The notes beneath the pieces are model-generated. The model was not told the DNA's origin. It did no database searches and saw only the letters and a list, made by a program, of their open reading frames with translations. 64,000 nucleotides of DNA, taken from the NCBI RefSeq assembly GCF_963259705.1, contig NC_081844.1, positions 12,633,715 through 12,697,714 of the forward strand, given 5' to 3'. The position numbers were made by a program, and so were the translations under genes. The stretch is from Myotis daubentonii. Lineage: Eukaryota; Chordata; Mammalia; Chiroptera; Vespertilionidae. Below, in pieces: positions 54,224 to 64,000 of this stretch. Position 1 is the stretch's first letter; each line of letters begins with the position of its first letter.

Positions 54224-54970
54224 TTAGCCCAGGCCTAGCAGCGTCAGGATCATCACCATCACTGTCTTCCACCTGCACACCTGGCCCCACGGAGGGTGAT
54301 GGGGCAGTAAACACTCCTGGAGCTGCCCTGCCCTGTGATGGCAGCGCCTCCTCCTGGAGCTCCCCCTGGAGGACCTGCCGGAGGGGGCGTCACTCTTCAG
54401 AAATATGTCCATGGTGGTTTGCTTGGTTCCGTTCTCTTTTTTTAAACCACAGATTTGCTTGTAAGTAGGTAATGCACCATTAACAGTCCTTAGCTTTTCA
54501 GTGTTGGGGTCCATGTTTTCAAAATTTTAAAGGAGCTTGTTGAGTTCTGCCCCAGATTCTGCTAAACATTTTTAAAGGTATATATATATATATATTTATT
54601 GATTTCAGAGAGGAGGGAAGTCTACCTCTCGGGAGATAGAAACATCAATGATGAGAGAGAACCAGTGATTGGCTACCTCTTGCACTCCCCTACTGGGAAT
54701 CGAGTCTGCAATCCAAGTATGGGCCCTGACCAGGAATTGAACCGTGACCTCCTGGTTCATAGGTCGATGCTCAGGCACTGAGCCACCCCGGCCAGACTCT
54801 GCTAACCACTTTACTATGAACTTTCTTGAGGGTTCTCCTTGTCCTCCTGCAGTTTCCTTTTCTCTTGCCTCTTCTTCAGCTATGCATTCCTGCTCCAGTT
54901 CCAACATCTCCTCATTAGCCAGCTCCTTAGGAACCGCCTCGAGGAGCTCCTCAGTGTCACCCTCATCCAC
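54224..54970 (-). pseudogene. Tigger transposase C-terminal remnant
   Basis: Tigger/pogo transposases carry a CENP-B-like DNA-binding domain and a DDE catalytic core; only the acidic C-terminal tail is seen here. Read on the minus strand, 54970 onward gives DEGDTEELLEAVPKELANEE and LELEQECIAEEEAREKE, then the Ves at 54569-54793 interrupts. A further part (54514-54224) starts MDPNTEKLRTVNGALPTYKQ. No DDE motif remains within the element. Confidence 0.7.
54569..54793 (-). mobile_element. Ves SINE
   Basis: Reverse Ves, 5' end at 54793 (ggccggggtggctcagtgc on the minus strand). Duplication AGATTCTGCTAAACA (54554-54568) and AGACTCTGCTAACCA (54794-54808), 13 of 15 matching. Confidence 0.92.
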
Positions 54971-55164
54971 ACCCAGGTTACAGTTGTTTGCTGTCTCAAC
55001 TACACCTTGTTGATTTGTGCAATCTTTGCGCTACAACCTTAGAATGGCTGTGATGTCAGTGGACAATAGGGACTTTTTGGCTCCATTTTAATCTGATGTC
55101 ACATGACATCACTGTCATGTGTGGTCCGTCGCTGACTGACACATCGCTGTGCAGTGCATGACTG

Positions 55165-56125
55165 TCTATTGTGATTAATCCGTGTTGTTTTGTGTATCAA
55201 CAGTTTATTCCTTTTTATTGCCCAACAGTATTTCATCATAAGAATATATGACATTTTGTTCAGCCATTCATCAATTGATGCAAAATTGGATGGTTTCCAG
55301 TTTTTTGGTGATTGCAAATAAAGCTACTATAAATATTTGTGTACAAGTCTATATGTAGATACATAGTGTGTTACGAAAAATGGATACACACACTTTAAAG
55401 GCAGTGTTCATTAAAATACATTTCATTTTTAAAATTGAGCTGTCAGCTGTTAAAGTGTGTATACATTTTTAGGGGGACACCCTGTATGTCTTCATTTCTC
55501 TTGGTTAAACCCCTAAGAGTAGAATTGGGTTGTCTGAAAAGTGTGTGCTTACCTTTAAAAGAAATTGCCAAACTTTTCCCAAAGTAGTTGAGTCACTTTA
55601 TTTACATTAGTGCTATGTAATAATCCCAGTTGTATTATCAGTCTTTTCAATTTTAGCCATACTAATTGGTGTGTAATGGTAGCTCATTGTGGTTTAATGA
55701 CTTTGGACAATTTTTCATGTGCTTATACATCTTTTATTAAGTGTCTGCTAAAATCTTTTGCCCATTAAAAGTAAGTTGTTTTATTATTGAGCAGTAAGAA
55801 TTCTTTTAATAATCTGGACACCTAATTTTTAAAATTTATGAATATTTTCTCCCAGCCTGTGGCTTGTCTTTTCCATTTCTTAATGGTTTCCATCAAAGAA
55901 CAGCCATTTTTAATTTGATAAAATATAATTTAATCTTTTTTTTTTCTTGTAGTATGTATTATTTGTGCCTCATCTAAGAAACCTTTGCCAATCATAGGCT
56001 CATTTTTTTTTTTCTAGAAGATTTGTAATTTTAGCTTGTATATTTAGATCTCTGTTCCAGTTCAGGTTTTGTGTGTATGGTGTAAAGTATGGGTGAAGGT
56101 TATGTTTAATCCATTTGATATGGTA
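55165..56125 (-). mobile_element. Old L1, 3' UTR and ORF2 end, right part
   Basis: gtatcaacagtttattccttttt, tcagccattcatcaattgatg, tttctcccagcctgtggcttgtc, gaaacctttgccaatcatag: antisense L1M sequence continuing from 53195-53326. Interrupted by a mariner MITE. Confidence 0.85.
55368..55488. mobile_element. Mariner-type MITE
   Basis: The left arm gtgtgttacgaaaaatggat acacaca and the right arm, mirrored as cagggtgtccccctaaaaatg, form imperfect inverted repeats. TA follows the right end and TA lies beside the left end. About 120 bp, non-coding, inside the L1. Confidence 0.78.
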
Positions 56126-56149
56126 TGGGTTGAAGTCTACCAAATTGTT

Positions 56150-56395
56150 ATTATTTGTTTAATCTATTTTTGATTCCTCTGTTTCTCCTTTCCTGTCTGC
56201 TTTTGAGTAAATAAAATTTTGTTTAGTATTCAATTTTAATTCATTTATTAGGCTTTTAACCTACACTTTTTATTTTTTTTTAGTGGTCACTCTAAAAGTT
56301 ACATTATGCATCATTTACTTATCTTAGAGTTAATATTGTACTATTTCACATAAAATATAAATATCTTACAAAAAATTAGTTCCATTTGCTGCAGT
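56150..56395 (-). mobile_element. Possible old L1 fragment
   Basis: The pattern gatcctctgtttctcc-like, aggcttttaacctacac, tttagtggtcactctaaaag recalls antisense L1M sequence. Weak. Confidence 0.4.
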
Positions 56396-56399
56396 TGTT

Positions 56400-56512
56400 C
56401 TAGTTATTATGTCTTCTTAATAAGTGATCCCAAAATTTAGTAACAAACAGACATTTATTATGCTTGTGGATTCTTTGGGTCAGTAAATAGGGTTCCTGGA
56501 CCCAATTCCAAC
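56400..56512 (-). mobile_element. MLT1-type LTR, left part
   Basis: cccaaaatttagtaacaaacag, atttattatgcttgtggattc, tttgggtcagt: antisense MLT1J-like start. It resumes at about 58071 after an inserted LTR. Confidence 0.62.
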
Positions 56513-57342
56513 ATGGGGTCAACGCACAATCTTGGACATCAGCAGGTGTCTCAGAATTGAACTCAATTCTGACACTATATACCCTGAGATTGCATCAGAT
56601 TCCACAGGTTAAGGATTCAGTTCTGCAAGACTATACTCCCTCCCCCTCTCCTCCCCACACACCACTACCACCATATTTCAGATGTTAGCCACAAGCCTAG
56701 GCTCTTACCCATGCTTCTGACCAACAAGTTCTAGATTGGAGGTTCCAAAAACTCCTCCCAACTCAGAATGGCAATCACAAGTCCAGGTTGTTACCTGTAC
56801 TTCTAACCATCTGCCTATAAATCAGAGGTTCTCTCGACCCTCTCCTTGGTTTTAATTAATTTGTTAAAATAGCTCACAAAACTCAGAAGAAAATTACTTA
56901 CTAGATCACCAGTTAATTATAAAAGGATATAACTCAAAAACAGCTGGATAGAAGAAATACATAGGGCAAGGTTTGTGGGAAGGGGCACAAGGCTTCCAGG
57001 CCCTCCCTGGGGATGCCTCTCTCCTAGGACCTTCACCAAATCCTGCCCTTTTGGATTCTTATGGGGGCTTTATTATATAGTCATGACTGATTAAATCACT
57101 GGCCATTGGGCAATTGAGTCAACCTCCAGCCCCTCTTCCCTCTAATTACATGGTTGGTTCTCCTGGCAACCAGCACCCCCCTCCTTAGATGCTTAGTAAA
57201 AGTTACCTCATTTAACAAAACAAAAGACACCCTTTTCCACTCTCAAGACTTAGGACATTCCAAGAGCTGGGGAAGCTGTGAGTCAGGAATTGTGGATGAA
57301 GACCAAATAGGCAGGAAAAATATATTTTGGTCATGTGACTTA
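56513..57342 (-). mobile_element. Ancient ERVL-like LTR, interrupted
   Basis: gatgttagccacaagcctagg, gcctataaatcagaggttc, aattataaaaggatataactc, ggggctttattatatagtc, aggacattccaagagc follow a mammalian ERVL-type LTR in antisense. Its last bases (aagtcacaatattgca) lie beyond the Helitron at about 58052-58070. Exact family not fixed. Confidence 0.65.
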
Positions 57343-58045
57343 TCCTATATAATAAAGAGGTAATATGCAAATTAACCCTCATGCCCTCACAAGATGGCTG
57401 CCTATGACCAGGCCGGCAGTGGGGTTAGTGAGGAATGACCAAACAACTGTACAAGCAGGCTGCATGGGGTGACAAGGCTGGCAGGGGGGTTAATGGCGGA
57501 TGGCCAAATGACTGAACAAGCAGGCTGCGTGGGGCGACCAGGCTGGTGGGGGGGGCCATGAGGGGTGACCAGGCCAGCAGAGGGGGGCAGTTGGGGGTGA
57601 CCAGGCCAGCACAGGGGGGCATTTGGGGGCAACCAGGCCAGCAGGGGGGCAGTAAGAGGTGACCAGGCCTGTGGGGGGGCAGTTAGGGGTGACCAGGCCA
57701 GCAGGGGAGGCAGTTGAGGGCAATTAGGCTGGCAGGGGAGGGCAGTGAGGGATGACTAGGTTGGTGGGAGGGCAGTTGGGGGCAACCTGGCTGGCAGAGG
57801 CAGGCAGTTGGGGGCGACCAGGCCAGCGGGGGGCGGGGGAGCAGTTAGGTGTGACCAGGTAGGCTGGCAGGTGAGTGATTAGGAGCCAACAGTCCAGGAT
57901 TGTGAGAGGGATGTACGACTGTTGGGGATCGGGCCTAAACAGGCAGTCAGACATCCCCCGAAGGGTCCTGGATTGGAGAGGGTGCAGGCTGGGCTGAGGG
58001 GACCCTCCCCCCACTGTGCACAAATTTCGTGCACCAGGCCTCTAG
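57343..58045 (+). mobile_element. Complete Helitron with expanded minisatellite
   Basis: 703 bp from TCCTATATAATAAAGAGG (after A) to hairpin gtgcacaaatttcgtgcac and ggcctctag (before T). The interior is a long run of degenerate units of about 30 bp, gggggtgaccaggccagcagg, much more expanded than in 3386-3745. Non-coding. Confidence 0.95.
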
Positions 58046-58070
58046 TATCTCTTATAAGTCACAATATTGC

Positions 58071-58520
58071 AGTTAGGAATTTGGAGAAGGAAGAGTGAGG
58101 ATAAATTGTCTCTGTTTTTTAACGTCCAGGAGCTCAGCCAGAAGACTTGAATGCTGGGGCTGGAATTATCCAAGGGCTCACTAATTTGTATATATGGCAG
58201 TTGACTCTGGCTGTTGGTTGGTACCCTAGCTGGATCTGTCAGCTGGAACACCTACACATGGCCTCTCCATGTGGCTTGAGCGGCAGCATTAGGGCTGCAT
58301 CAGAAGGATAGTTATTTTGAGAGAAACATAGAGTCAGGTGAAAACTAAACTACCCTCTCTGACCTCACTCTGGAAGTCATGCAGGCTATATTTTGCCACA
58401 TTCTATCTGTCAAGGCAGCTGCAGTGTAGACCAGGCCATATTCAAGGGGAGGGACTTAGACTCCACTCTCTTATGGAAGGAGTGTCAAGGACCAGCTCAA
58501 GGACCAGAAGTATTGTTATG
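58071..58520 (-). mobile_element. MLT1-type LTR, right part
   Basis: ctggaattatccaagggctcac, ggcagttgactctggctgttgg, acacctacacatggcctctcc, aggggagggacttagactcc are the antisense MLT1J-like order, completing the piece at 56400-56512. Confidence 0.78.
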
Positions 58521-59157
58521 GCTTTTTTTGAAAAATATAATCTACCGCAGTCTGTCCTCTAGCTACAACAATACATCTGTCTCACACGCCAAATATACGA
58601 ACTCCTCCATGACTTCCTAAAGTCATCATTTATGGCATCAGGCTCAGCCTCCGTGTCTAGGATCTCGTCACCCAAATCAGGTCCAGCTGTGGATGAGGTG
58701 CTGTAGGTGTGCACCTATCATATCTTGAGCTGAAGCCTGTAAATTAAAGGCACAGTTTTCTGCCCCCCCCACACCAAACAAATAGTGGTGGGACAGACAC
58801 ATGCTAAGTAGTACAGACATTGTCATTCAAAAGGGGGGAGAACGTGGGAGGCACACAAAAATCACTGGTCCGTGGTAATTCTGAAATCCTACCAGACACA
58901 TTTCCATTTCCTTGATCAGATTCCTGCCCTTCTGTCTGAGAATGAATTTCCATTGTCCTGCTCTTTAAGTCATCCTTTCCTTTTAATAAGAAATACCTAG
59001 TGCTTGCAGCTGTAGTTTTTCAGCTGTTTCTTGTAGTGGTTTGAGGTCTATGGGCTTCTTTTCATTTTTATGTCTCTTTTAATTCAAGCCCATAGTGTTT
59101 TCACTACAATTCTTGTTACAACTTTGAGATCTTTCTATGAATTTATTATAGATCACC
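58521..59157. other. No gene recognised
   Basis: Unassigned sequence, one C-run near 58763. Confidence 0.35.
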
Positions 59158-59794
59158 CTAGGGGCACTGTGCATGAATTCATGCACCTTGAAAGGAACTG
59201 TGGGCCATGAGGCTGCAGTGGGCACAGGGGTGCATCTCGGCCCATCCTCACCCCCATCCAGCCCCTCCTGCTGCTTCCCCTGGTCCCATGTCTGCCAACA
59301 GCCCTGCTCCCACCGCCACCTCTCCCACGTGCTGATGGTGCAGAGCGATTGGGGCCGGTGCCATCAGCAGGTGCAAGTGGTAGCTGCTGCCCTGATTGCC
59401 CCACAGGAGCAGAGGGAGGTGGAGAAGCCCTTGGGTGCAATTGGGGCCAGCAGCCACACTCACACCTGCTGACAGCGCTGAGCGATCAGGGCCAGCATTG
59501 GGTGCTGGCAGCGGGTGCCATCAGTGGCTCCAGTGCCAGCAGCGGGTGTGAGCGCTGGTGGGACCACAGTGCATGGGAACAAAGAATTTTCAGAGGCTCC
59601 TCCGATGACAGCAACTGGTGCTCCGCCTTGGTCTGGCGCCCCTGCTCACCTGCTCCACTATCCCACTGTGGCCGATGCCTGCCATGTTCTGCGTGCACTT
59701 CCTGGTGGTCAGCACACGTCATAGCAACTGGTTGTTTGGTTGTTCGGTTGTTCCGCCGTCCGGTCTATCTGTATATTAGGGTTATGTATATAGA
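59158..59794 (-). mobile_element. Helitron, left member of second tandem pair
   Basis: Opens ctaggggcactgtgcatgaa (mirrored hairpin and CTAG) and ends attagggttatgtatataga. The interior, with ggtgcagagcgattggggcc and aaagaattttcagaggctc, is shared with the next element. Confidence 0.88.
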
Positions 59795-60459
59795 CTAGGG
59801 GCCCAGTGAACGAATTCATGCACCTTGAGGGGAACTGTGGGTCGTGAGGCTGAGGTGGGCACAGGGGTGGGTCTTGGCCCATCCTCCGCACCCCTGCCTG
59901 GCCCCTCCTGTCGTGGCCCCTAGTCCCCTCTCTGCCGGCAGCCCCGCTCCCACTGCCTCCTCTCCCACTTGCTGACGGCACTGGTCCCACTTGCACTCAC
60001 CGATGGCGAGGAGCGATTGGGGCTGGAGCCAGCAGTGGGTGCGAGCAGCAGCTGCAGGCCCCGATTGCCCCTCAGGAGCAGGGGGAGGCAGAGAAGCCCT
60101 CAGGGGTGATCAGGGCCGGCAGCTGCCACTCACACCCGCTGATGGCGCCGAGCGATTGGGACCAGCGCTGGGTGCCGGCAGTGGGTGCAGGCAGTGGGTG
60201 CAGTGCCAGCTGGGACCATGGTGTGTGGGAGCAAAGAATTTTCAGTAATCACCAGAGGCTCACCCCGATGACAGTGACCGGTGCCCCACCTTGGTCTGGC
60301 ACTCCTGCTCACCTGTTCCACCATCCCGCTGCGGCCAGCACCTGCCATGTTCCACGCGCGCCCCCTGGTGGTCAGCGTACATCATCGTGACTTGTTGTTC
60401 AGTTGTTTGGTTGTTACACTTTTCAGTCTATTTGCATATTAGGGTTTTATATATATAGA
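59795..60459 (-). mobile_element. Helitron, right member of second tandem pair
   Basis: Opens ctaggggcccagtgaacgaa with no base between it and its neighbour, and ends attagggttttatatatataga. Same family as 59158-59794 (roughly 80-85% similar by eye). Carries gcgccccctggtgg at 60358-60371, the reverse of CCACCAGGGGGCGC, an exact CTCF core consensus. Confidence 0.9.
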
Positions 60460-60479
60460 ATTATTATACAAAAGTCATA

Positions 60480-61165
60480 CACTGAAATTTCATCAAAATA
60501 AATTATTCTCTTTTTGTAGATTTCTGTAAGACTGTCAAGGGCCAAAACCCTTAAAATTCTTAGACACATTATTGTTACAGGAAAATATTTGTAGCACGTT
60601 CTTAAGAGAGCCTTTGGTCTGATGAATTCTTAGAAGTACCCACTTAGATCTTTCTGAGGTCTTAACAGATTGGGAATATAAACCAGATTTTTTAACCCAG
60701 TAAGTCCTGGATCCTTCATATTTTCTATATATTTCACTTGAAAATGGAGTAATTCATTTTTTAGCTCATCTCTGTCCTCTCTCATTTTACTATAGGAAGC
60801 TAGAAGAATGTAGGCAGCACTTACAACACCCAACCTGGAATGCTTAGATGCATCAGAGATTATTAGATCACTTTACATTTTACACATTATCACACGCAAC
60901 AGCGTTGCAGGTTTTTCTACTAATGTATAACAAAGCTCTTTTCTTCAATTTCCAATATTTCCTCTATGTGTCTTTAAGTCCTTAAGGACAAATTCCTGAA
61001 GAGTCATCAGACTTCTGTTAATAGTTCCTGAGGCCCTTTACACTTTCATTAACACTCTTCTCAAGATCCCCCCAGCCTCTACCCACTGTGTGGTCCCAAA
61101 GCCATTCCCACATGCCTTTGTTTAATTAGATTGTTTTGTTATTACAAAGCACCCTATTCTCTGTT
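60480..61165 (-). mobile_element. MaLR internal region, 5' part
   Basis: On the minus strand the stretch beside the LTR reads like MaLR interiors (gctttgggaccacacagtggg; tagaggctggggggatc), and a frame at 60833-60630 has DELKNELLHFQVKYIENMKD. The interior of these elements is non-functional. Confidence 0.6.
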
Positions 61166-61560
61166 CCAGTAAATTTGGTTGCATAGCAAATTAACCAAAA
61201 ATTTAGTGACATAAGTAAACATTTATTATGCTCATGAATTTTGTGGATCTAGAACTGGGACAGGAGACAATGGGGATAGCTTGTTTTTGCTTCCTAATGT
61301 TGGGAACTCAGCCAGAGGACTTGAAAGGTGGGGCCTGGAAACTTCCGAAAGATCTTTCATTCCTATGCCTGGCAGTTGATGCTGGTTCTTGGCCGGGACA
61401 TTGGCTGATGCTATCGGCTGGAACACTTGCACCTGGGCTTCCAAGTGGCCTGGGCCTCTTCGCAGCGTGCTTTCAAGGGTTTCAAGAGGGAGCCTCCCTA
61501 GAGACAGAGAACCAGGTGAGAGGCACACTGCCCTTTATGCCTTAGCTTTGGGAGTTGCAG
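61166..61560 (-). mobile_element. MLT1-type LTR (5' LTR of the MaLR)
   Basis: gttgcatagcaaattaacc, cattcctatgcctggcagttgatgc, ggaacacttgcacctgggc, aagtggcctgggcctc: antisense MLT1, adjoining the internal region on its left as expected for a minus-oriented element. Confidence 0.75.
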
Positions 61561-62590
61561 TACATCTGTATCAGTGATATACTCACAGGATTTTATTACA
61601 TAGAATTGACTGAGGGATGATATTGAGAAGTCAATGTCATTGAAAGAAGAAGTTATTCCTTACAGTTTTCAAGAGAAGGGAGCATGCCATGCTATTCAAG
61701 ACCAGGCGGGGAAGCACCAGGTTTGGTTAGGAGGCAGAAGCGGGGCAAGGGGAAAGCATGGCTGAGAGTTCTTACTGTGTTTTCTGTAGAAAAGGCCGGG
61801 AAGGCCAGGGAAAACAGTTTAGGATTGAAGAGTGTGAGTGTCAGTGGGCTCTGGACTGTAGGTGTGGTTTTTAGTTGTCTACTAGTAGTATCTGACTCTA
61901 GGTGATTCAGAGCAGGGAAAAATTTGGCTGTGTGTGTAAGAATTAGATAAAGGAGGTGTTTGAGAATATGGACTCGGACATGGTTGGTTCGCATATAAAG
62001 GCATGTTTCCACCCGATTTTTTATTATCTTGGGAATTGGCGAGACCTACGAAGAGCAGTCTGTCTTCAGCCTGCACAGCACCCTAAGATGTCAAAACATA
62101 AAATAAAAATATAATATCTTTAACCACATTCTAATGATTAAGGAAGTCATAAAGTCCAGCTCATATTCAAGGAGAGGTTAGACACCAACTTTTAAAAGAA
62201 ATTATCTAGAGTCTGGAAGGGCATGTGGAACTAATATTTTTGTGGACATTAAAAAATATATATAAATTACCACAAGTGTCCTTTTTACTATTGTTGCCAA
62301 GTATTTTATTTCTGGATAGGTTATGAAACTGTGCTATTCTATTTGCTTTAAACAATCAGTTGCTTTAAACAGTCAGTTGCCTTTTAAACAAACCGAGAGA
62401 AGAAAAAGAAGATAACACTTTATATTTATTATTTTATTTACCCTTTCCAATATTTTTCATCTCTTCCTGTAAATCCATAATCTGTAGACCCAGAATCAGT
62501 TCCCTGCAACCTGAAGAGCTTTATTTGACATTTACGGTAGAGAGTGTTTATTTAAAAAGTTATTTTAGCTTTTGTTTATCTAATGATTTT
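61561..62590. other. No gene recognised
   Basis: No named repeat or coding domain; AT-rich to the right. Confidence 0.35.
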
Positions 62591-62594
62591 TTAT

Positions 62595-63530
62595 GACAGT
62601 CTCATTTTTGAAGAATATTCTCATTGGATGTAGAATTCTGGATGAAGAGATTATTTCTCTTTACCGCTTTAAAGATGTCAGACCCTTAGCTTATGGCCTC
62701 CCTTATTTCTCATAAAAGCCAGCCATATTTTGGATCATTGTTTCTCTGGATGTAACGTCTTTTCTCTCTTTCTCTGACTGTTTCTTAGGTTTTTCTCTTT
62801 GGCATTTTCAAGAGTTTGGCTATGATGTTCTAAGGTGGTTTTTTCTTTGTATTTCTTCTTCTAGGGGTTTACTGAGCTTTGATTTATAAATTGGTGCTTT
62901 TCATTATTTTGAACAAATTTTGATAATTATTTCTTCAATTTTTTCTTTTTCTTTTCCTCCTTTCTTTCTCTACCTCTATTCACTAATATCTTAGATGACT
63001 TTATATTTCCCCAAAGGTCATTAAGGCTCTATTAATTTTTTCCCTAAATGTCTTTTCTGTTTTTTTGGTTTGGACAATTTGTATTCATCTGTCACTGATC
63101 ATTCCTTCTGTCGTTATGCACATCCAGTAAACTTTTCATTTCAGGTATCACAGAACATGAGAATTTTTAATAATTCTAGAATTTTTATTTTATTTCCATT
63201 TGTAATGTTCATTTCTCAGTTTAGATTCCTCATCTGTTTCCTTGTTATGTCTGTTTTTTCTTCTAGATCCTTGAACATCTTTATAATGGGAGTATAATAA
63301 TTTAAAGTTCTTTTCTGCCCATTCCAACATCTGGGTCATCTTGGAGTCTTTCTATTTTTAAAAAATTATTATCATAAGGCACACTTTCTCATTTCTTTGT
63401 ATATCCAGTAATTTTTTATTGTATGCTGGACAGTGTGAATGATATGACATAGATCCTAGATTATGTTATCCACCACTAAAATTGATGAGTTTTGTTTTCG
63501 ATCCTGTCAGGTTGTTGTCATTCTTTGCTG
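62595..63530 (-). mobile_element. Old L1/HAL1 ORF1-region fragment
   Basis: attctcattggatgtagaattctgg, ggcattttcaagagtttggctatg, tctaggggtttactgagc, aattatttcttcaattttttc mirror the ORF1 C-terminal and RRM region of old L1/HAL1 elements. The plus strand is therefore antisense. Heavily decayed. Confidence 0.65.
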
Positions 63531-63581
63531 AGATTATTCGCACTTTATCTTTAGCTTTAGAGCATTGCCCTTACTCTAGAT

Positions 63582-63794
63582 AGGAGTCAGCAAACTTTGG
63601 CTTGTGCACTAAATCCAACCTAGGGCTTATTTTTGTGGAGCTTATAAACCAGCAATAGTTTTTTACATTTTAAAAGGAAATATTAAAAGAAAAAAATAGA
63701 AGAGCAAAAAGAAGAATAGACCAAGATTGCATGTAGCTCACAAGTCTAAAATATTTGCCATTTGGCTCTCCATAGAAAATATTTGTCAACCGCA
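63582..63794 (-). mobile_element. Charlie-type hAT transposon
   Basis: taggagtcagcaaactttgg at the left and mirrored tagaaaatatttgtcaacc at the right. The interior gtctaaaatatttgccatttgg is the same group as 37192-37528 in the other orientation. Flanks ctctagat and ctctaggg are consistent with a decayed 8-bp duplication. Confidence 0.72.
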
Positions 63795-63802
63795 CCTCTA
63801 GG

Positions 63803-64000
63803 GTGTGGGGCATTTTTAAAGGTTTGGCCTTCAGGGTCTCAACTAAATAAGTGCCCAAGATTCTCAATGAGGTCTCTCTATTATGTAACAGGCTGAAACT
63901 TCAGCTTCCTTCAGAGGCACAAACTCTGCTATCCCTTCAGCTCTCCACCCCACAGCGATTGTTGTTTGTTAAGCCCAATGGAATCTCACTTGGTACGTGC
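63803..64000. other. No feature recognised
   Basis: No named repeat or gene up to the window edge. Confidence 0.4.

Larger units (their letters stand above)
53327..55164 (-). mobile_element. Tigger2-like DNA transposon with two Ves insertions
   Basis: Left end agtcatgtgttgcttaaagac after TA; right end mirrored cagtcatgcactgcacagcg. The subterminal block acctaagctagatggtgcct and gtaagtattcgtgtatataaac fits Tigger2. It is an autonomous-type relic: transposase C-terminal sequence is on the minus strand. Ves SINEs occupy 53750-53976 and 54569-54793. Confidence 0.8.

Overview
The window looks like a non-coding, repeat-dense stretch of nuclear DNA from a vesper bat (Vespertilionidae, Myotis-like). 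No protein-coding host gene, tRNA, rRNA, CRISPR array or prokaryotic feature could be supported. The assignment rests on repeats seen directly. About fifteen tRNA-derived Ves SINEs are present. Many HeliBat-type Helitrons occur, starting TC(C)TATATAATAAA and ending with a hairpin plus CTAG. Two SPIN hAT elements have clean 8-bp duplications, and three ORF1-only half-L1 (HAL1) elements are present. Older eutherian repeats (L2, MIR, MER5, MER20, MLT1, Tigger, Charlie, old L1M) form the background.

Layout. 1-4.6 kb: hAT-like end, L2 remnants, a Ves SINE with an apparent 3' transduction, Helitron pieces. 4.7-7.05 kb: decayed HAL1 inside an old L1 3' UTR. 7.7-13.6 kb: Ves SINEs, two solo LTRs, MIR, a Helitron, SPIN copy 1, and a Ves SINE interrupted by a 109-bp block that recurs at 19.16 kb. 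14-20.8 kb: Ves, MLT1, a head-to-tail Helitron pair, a GC-rich single-copy-looking segment. 20.9-25.3 kb: a HAL1 with an uninterrupted 288-codon ORF1, joined to a Ves SINE within one target-site duplication, then an internally deleted HAL1. 26.5-28.1 kb: MLT1 and Tigger relics. 28.2-35.76 kb: a large decayed L1 holding a very young non-autonomous endogenous retrovirus (two 908-bp LTRs with one visible difference) and a Helitron. 36-50.5 kb: Charlie, SPIN copy 2, microsatellites, old L1, Tigger-like, L2, MER20, MER5A and other hAT elements. 50.6-52.5 kb: a 5'-truncated L1 carrying two Helitrons and a Ves SINE. 53.2-58.5 kb: nested stacks (L1/Tigger/Ves/mariner, and MLT1/LTR/Helitron). 59.2-60.5 kb: a second head-to-tail Helitron pair. 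60.5-64 kb: MaLR, old L1/HAL1 and Charlie remnants.

The elements interact mainly as parasites and hosts. L1-type machinery explains the SINE, HAL1 and L1 insertions and their A-rich duplications. Non-autonomous elements (HAL1, Ves, short Helitrons, SPIN, the gag/pol-less ERV) dominate, so they must be moved by enzymes encoded elsewhere. Most worth following up are the HAL1-Ves unit, the very young ERV, the 109-bp block inside a SINE, the Helitron tandem pairs, and the CTCF-like motifs carried by several Helitrons. Family names are from recognition of sequence patterns, not from a database search; boundaries without a stated duplication are approximate.
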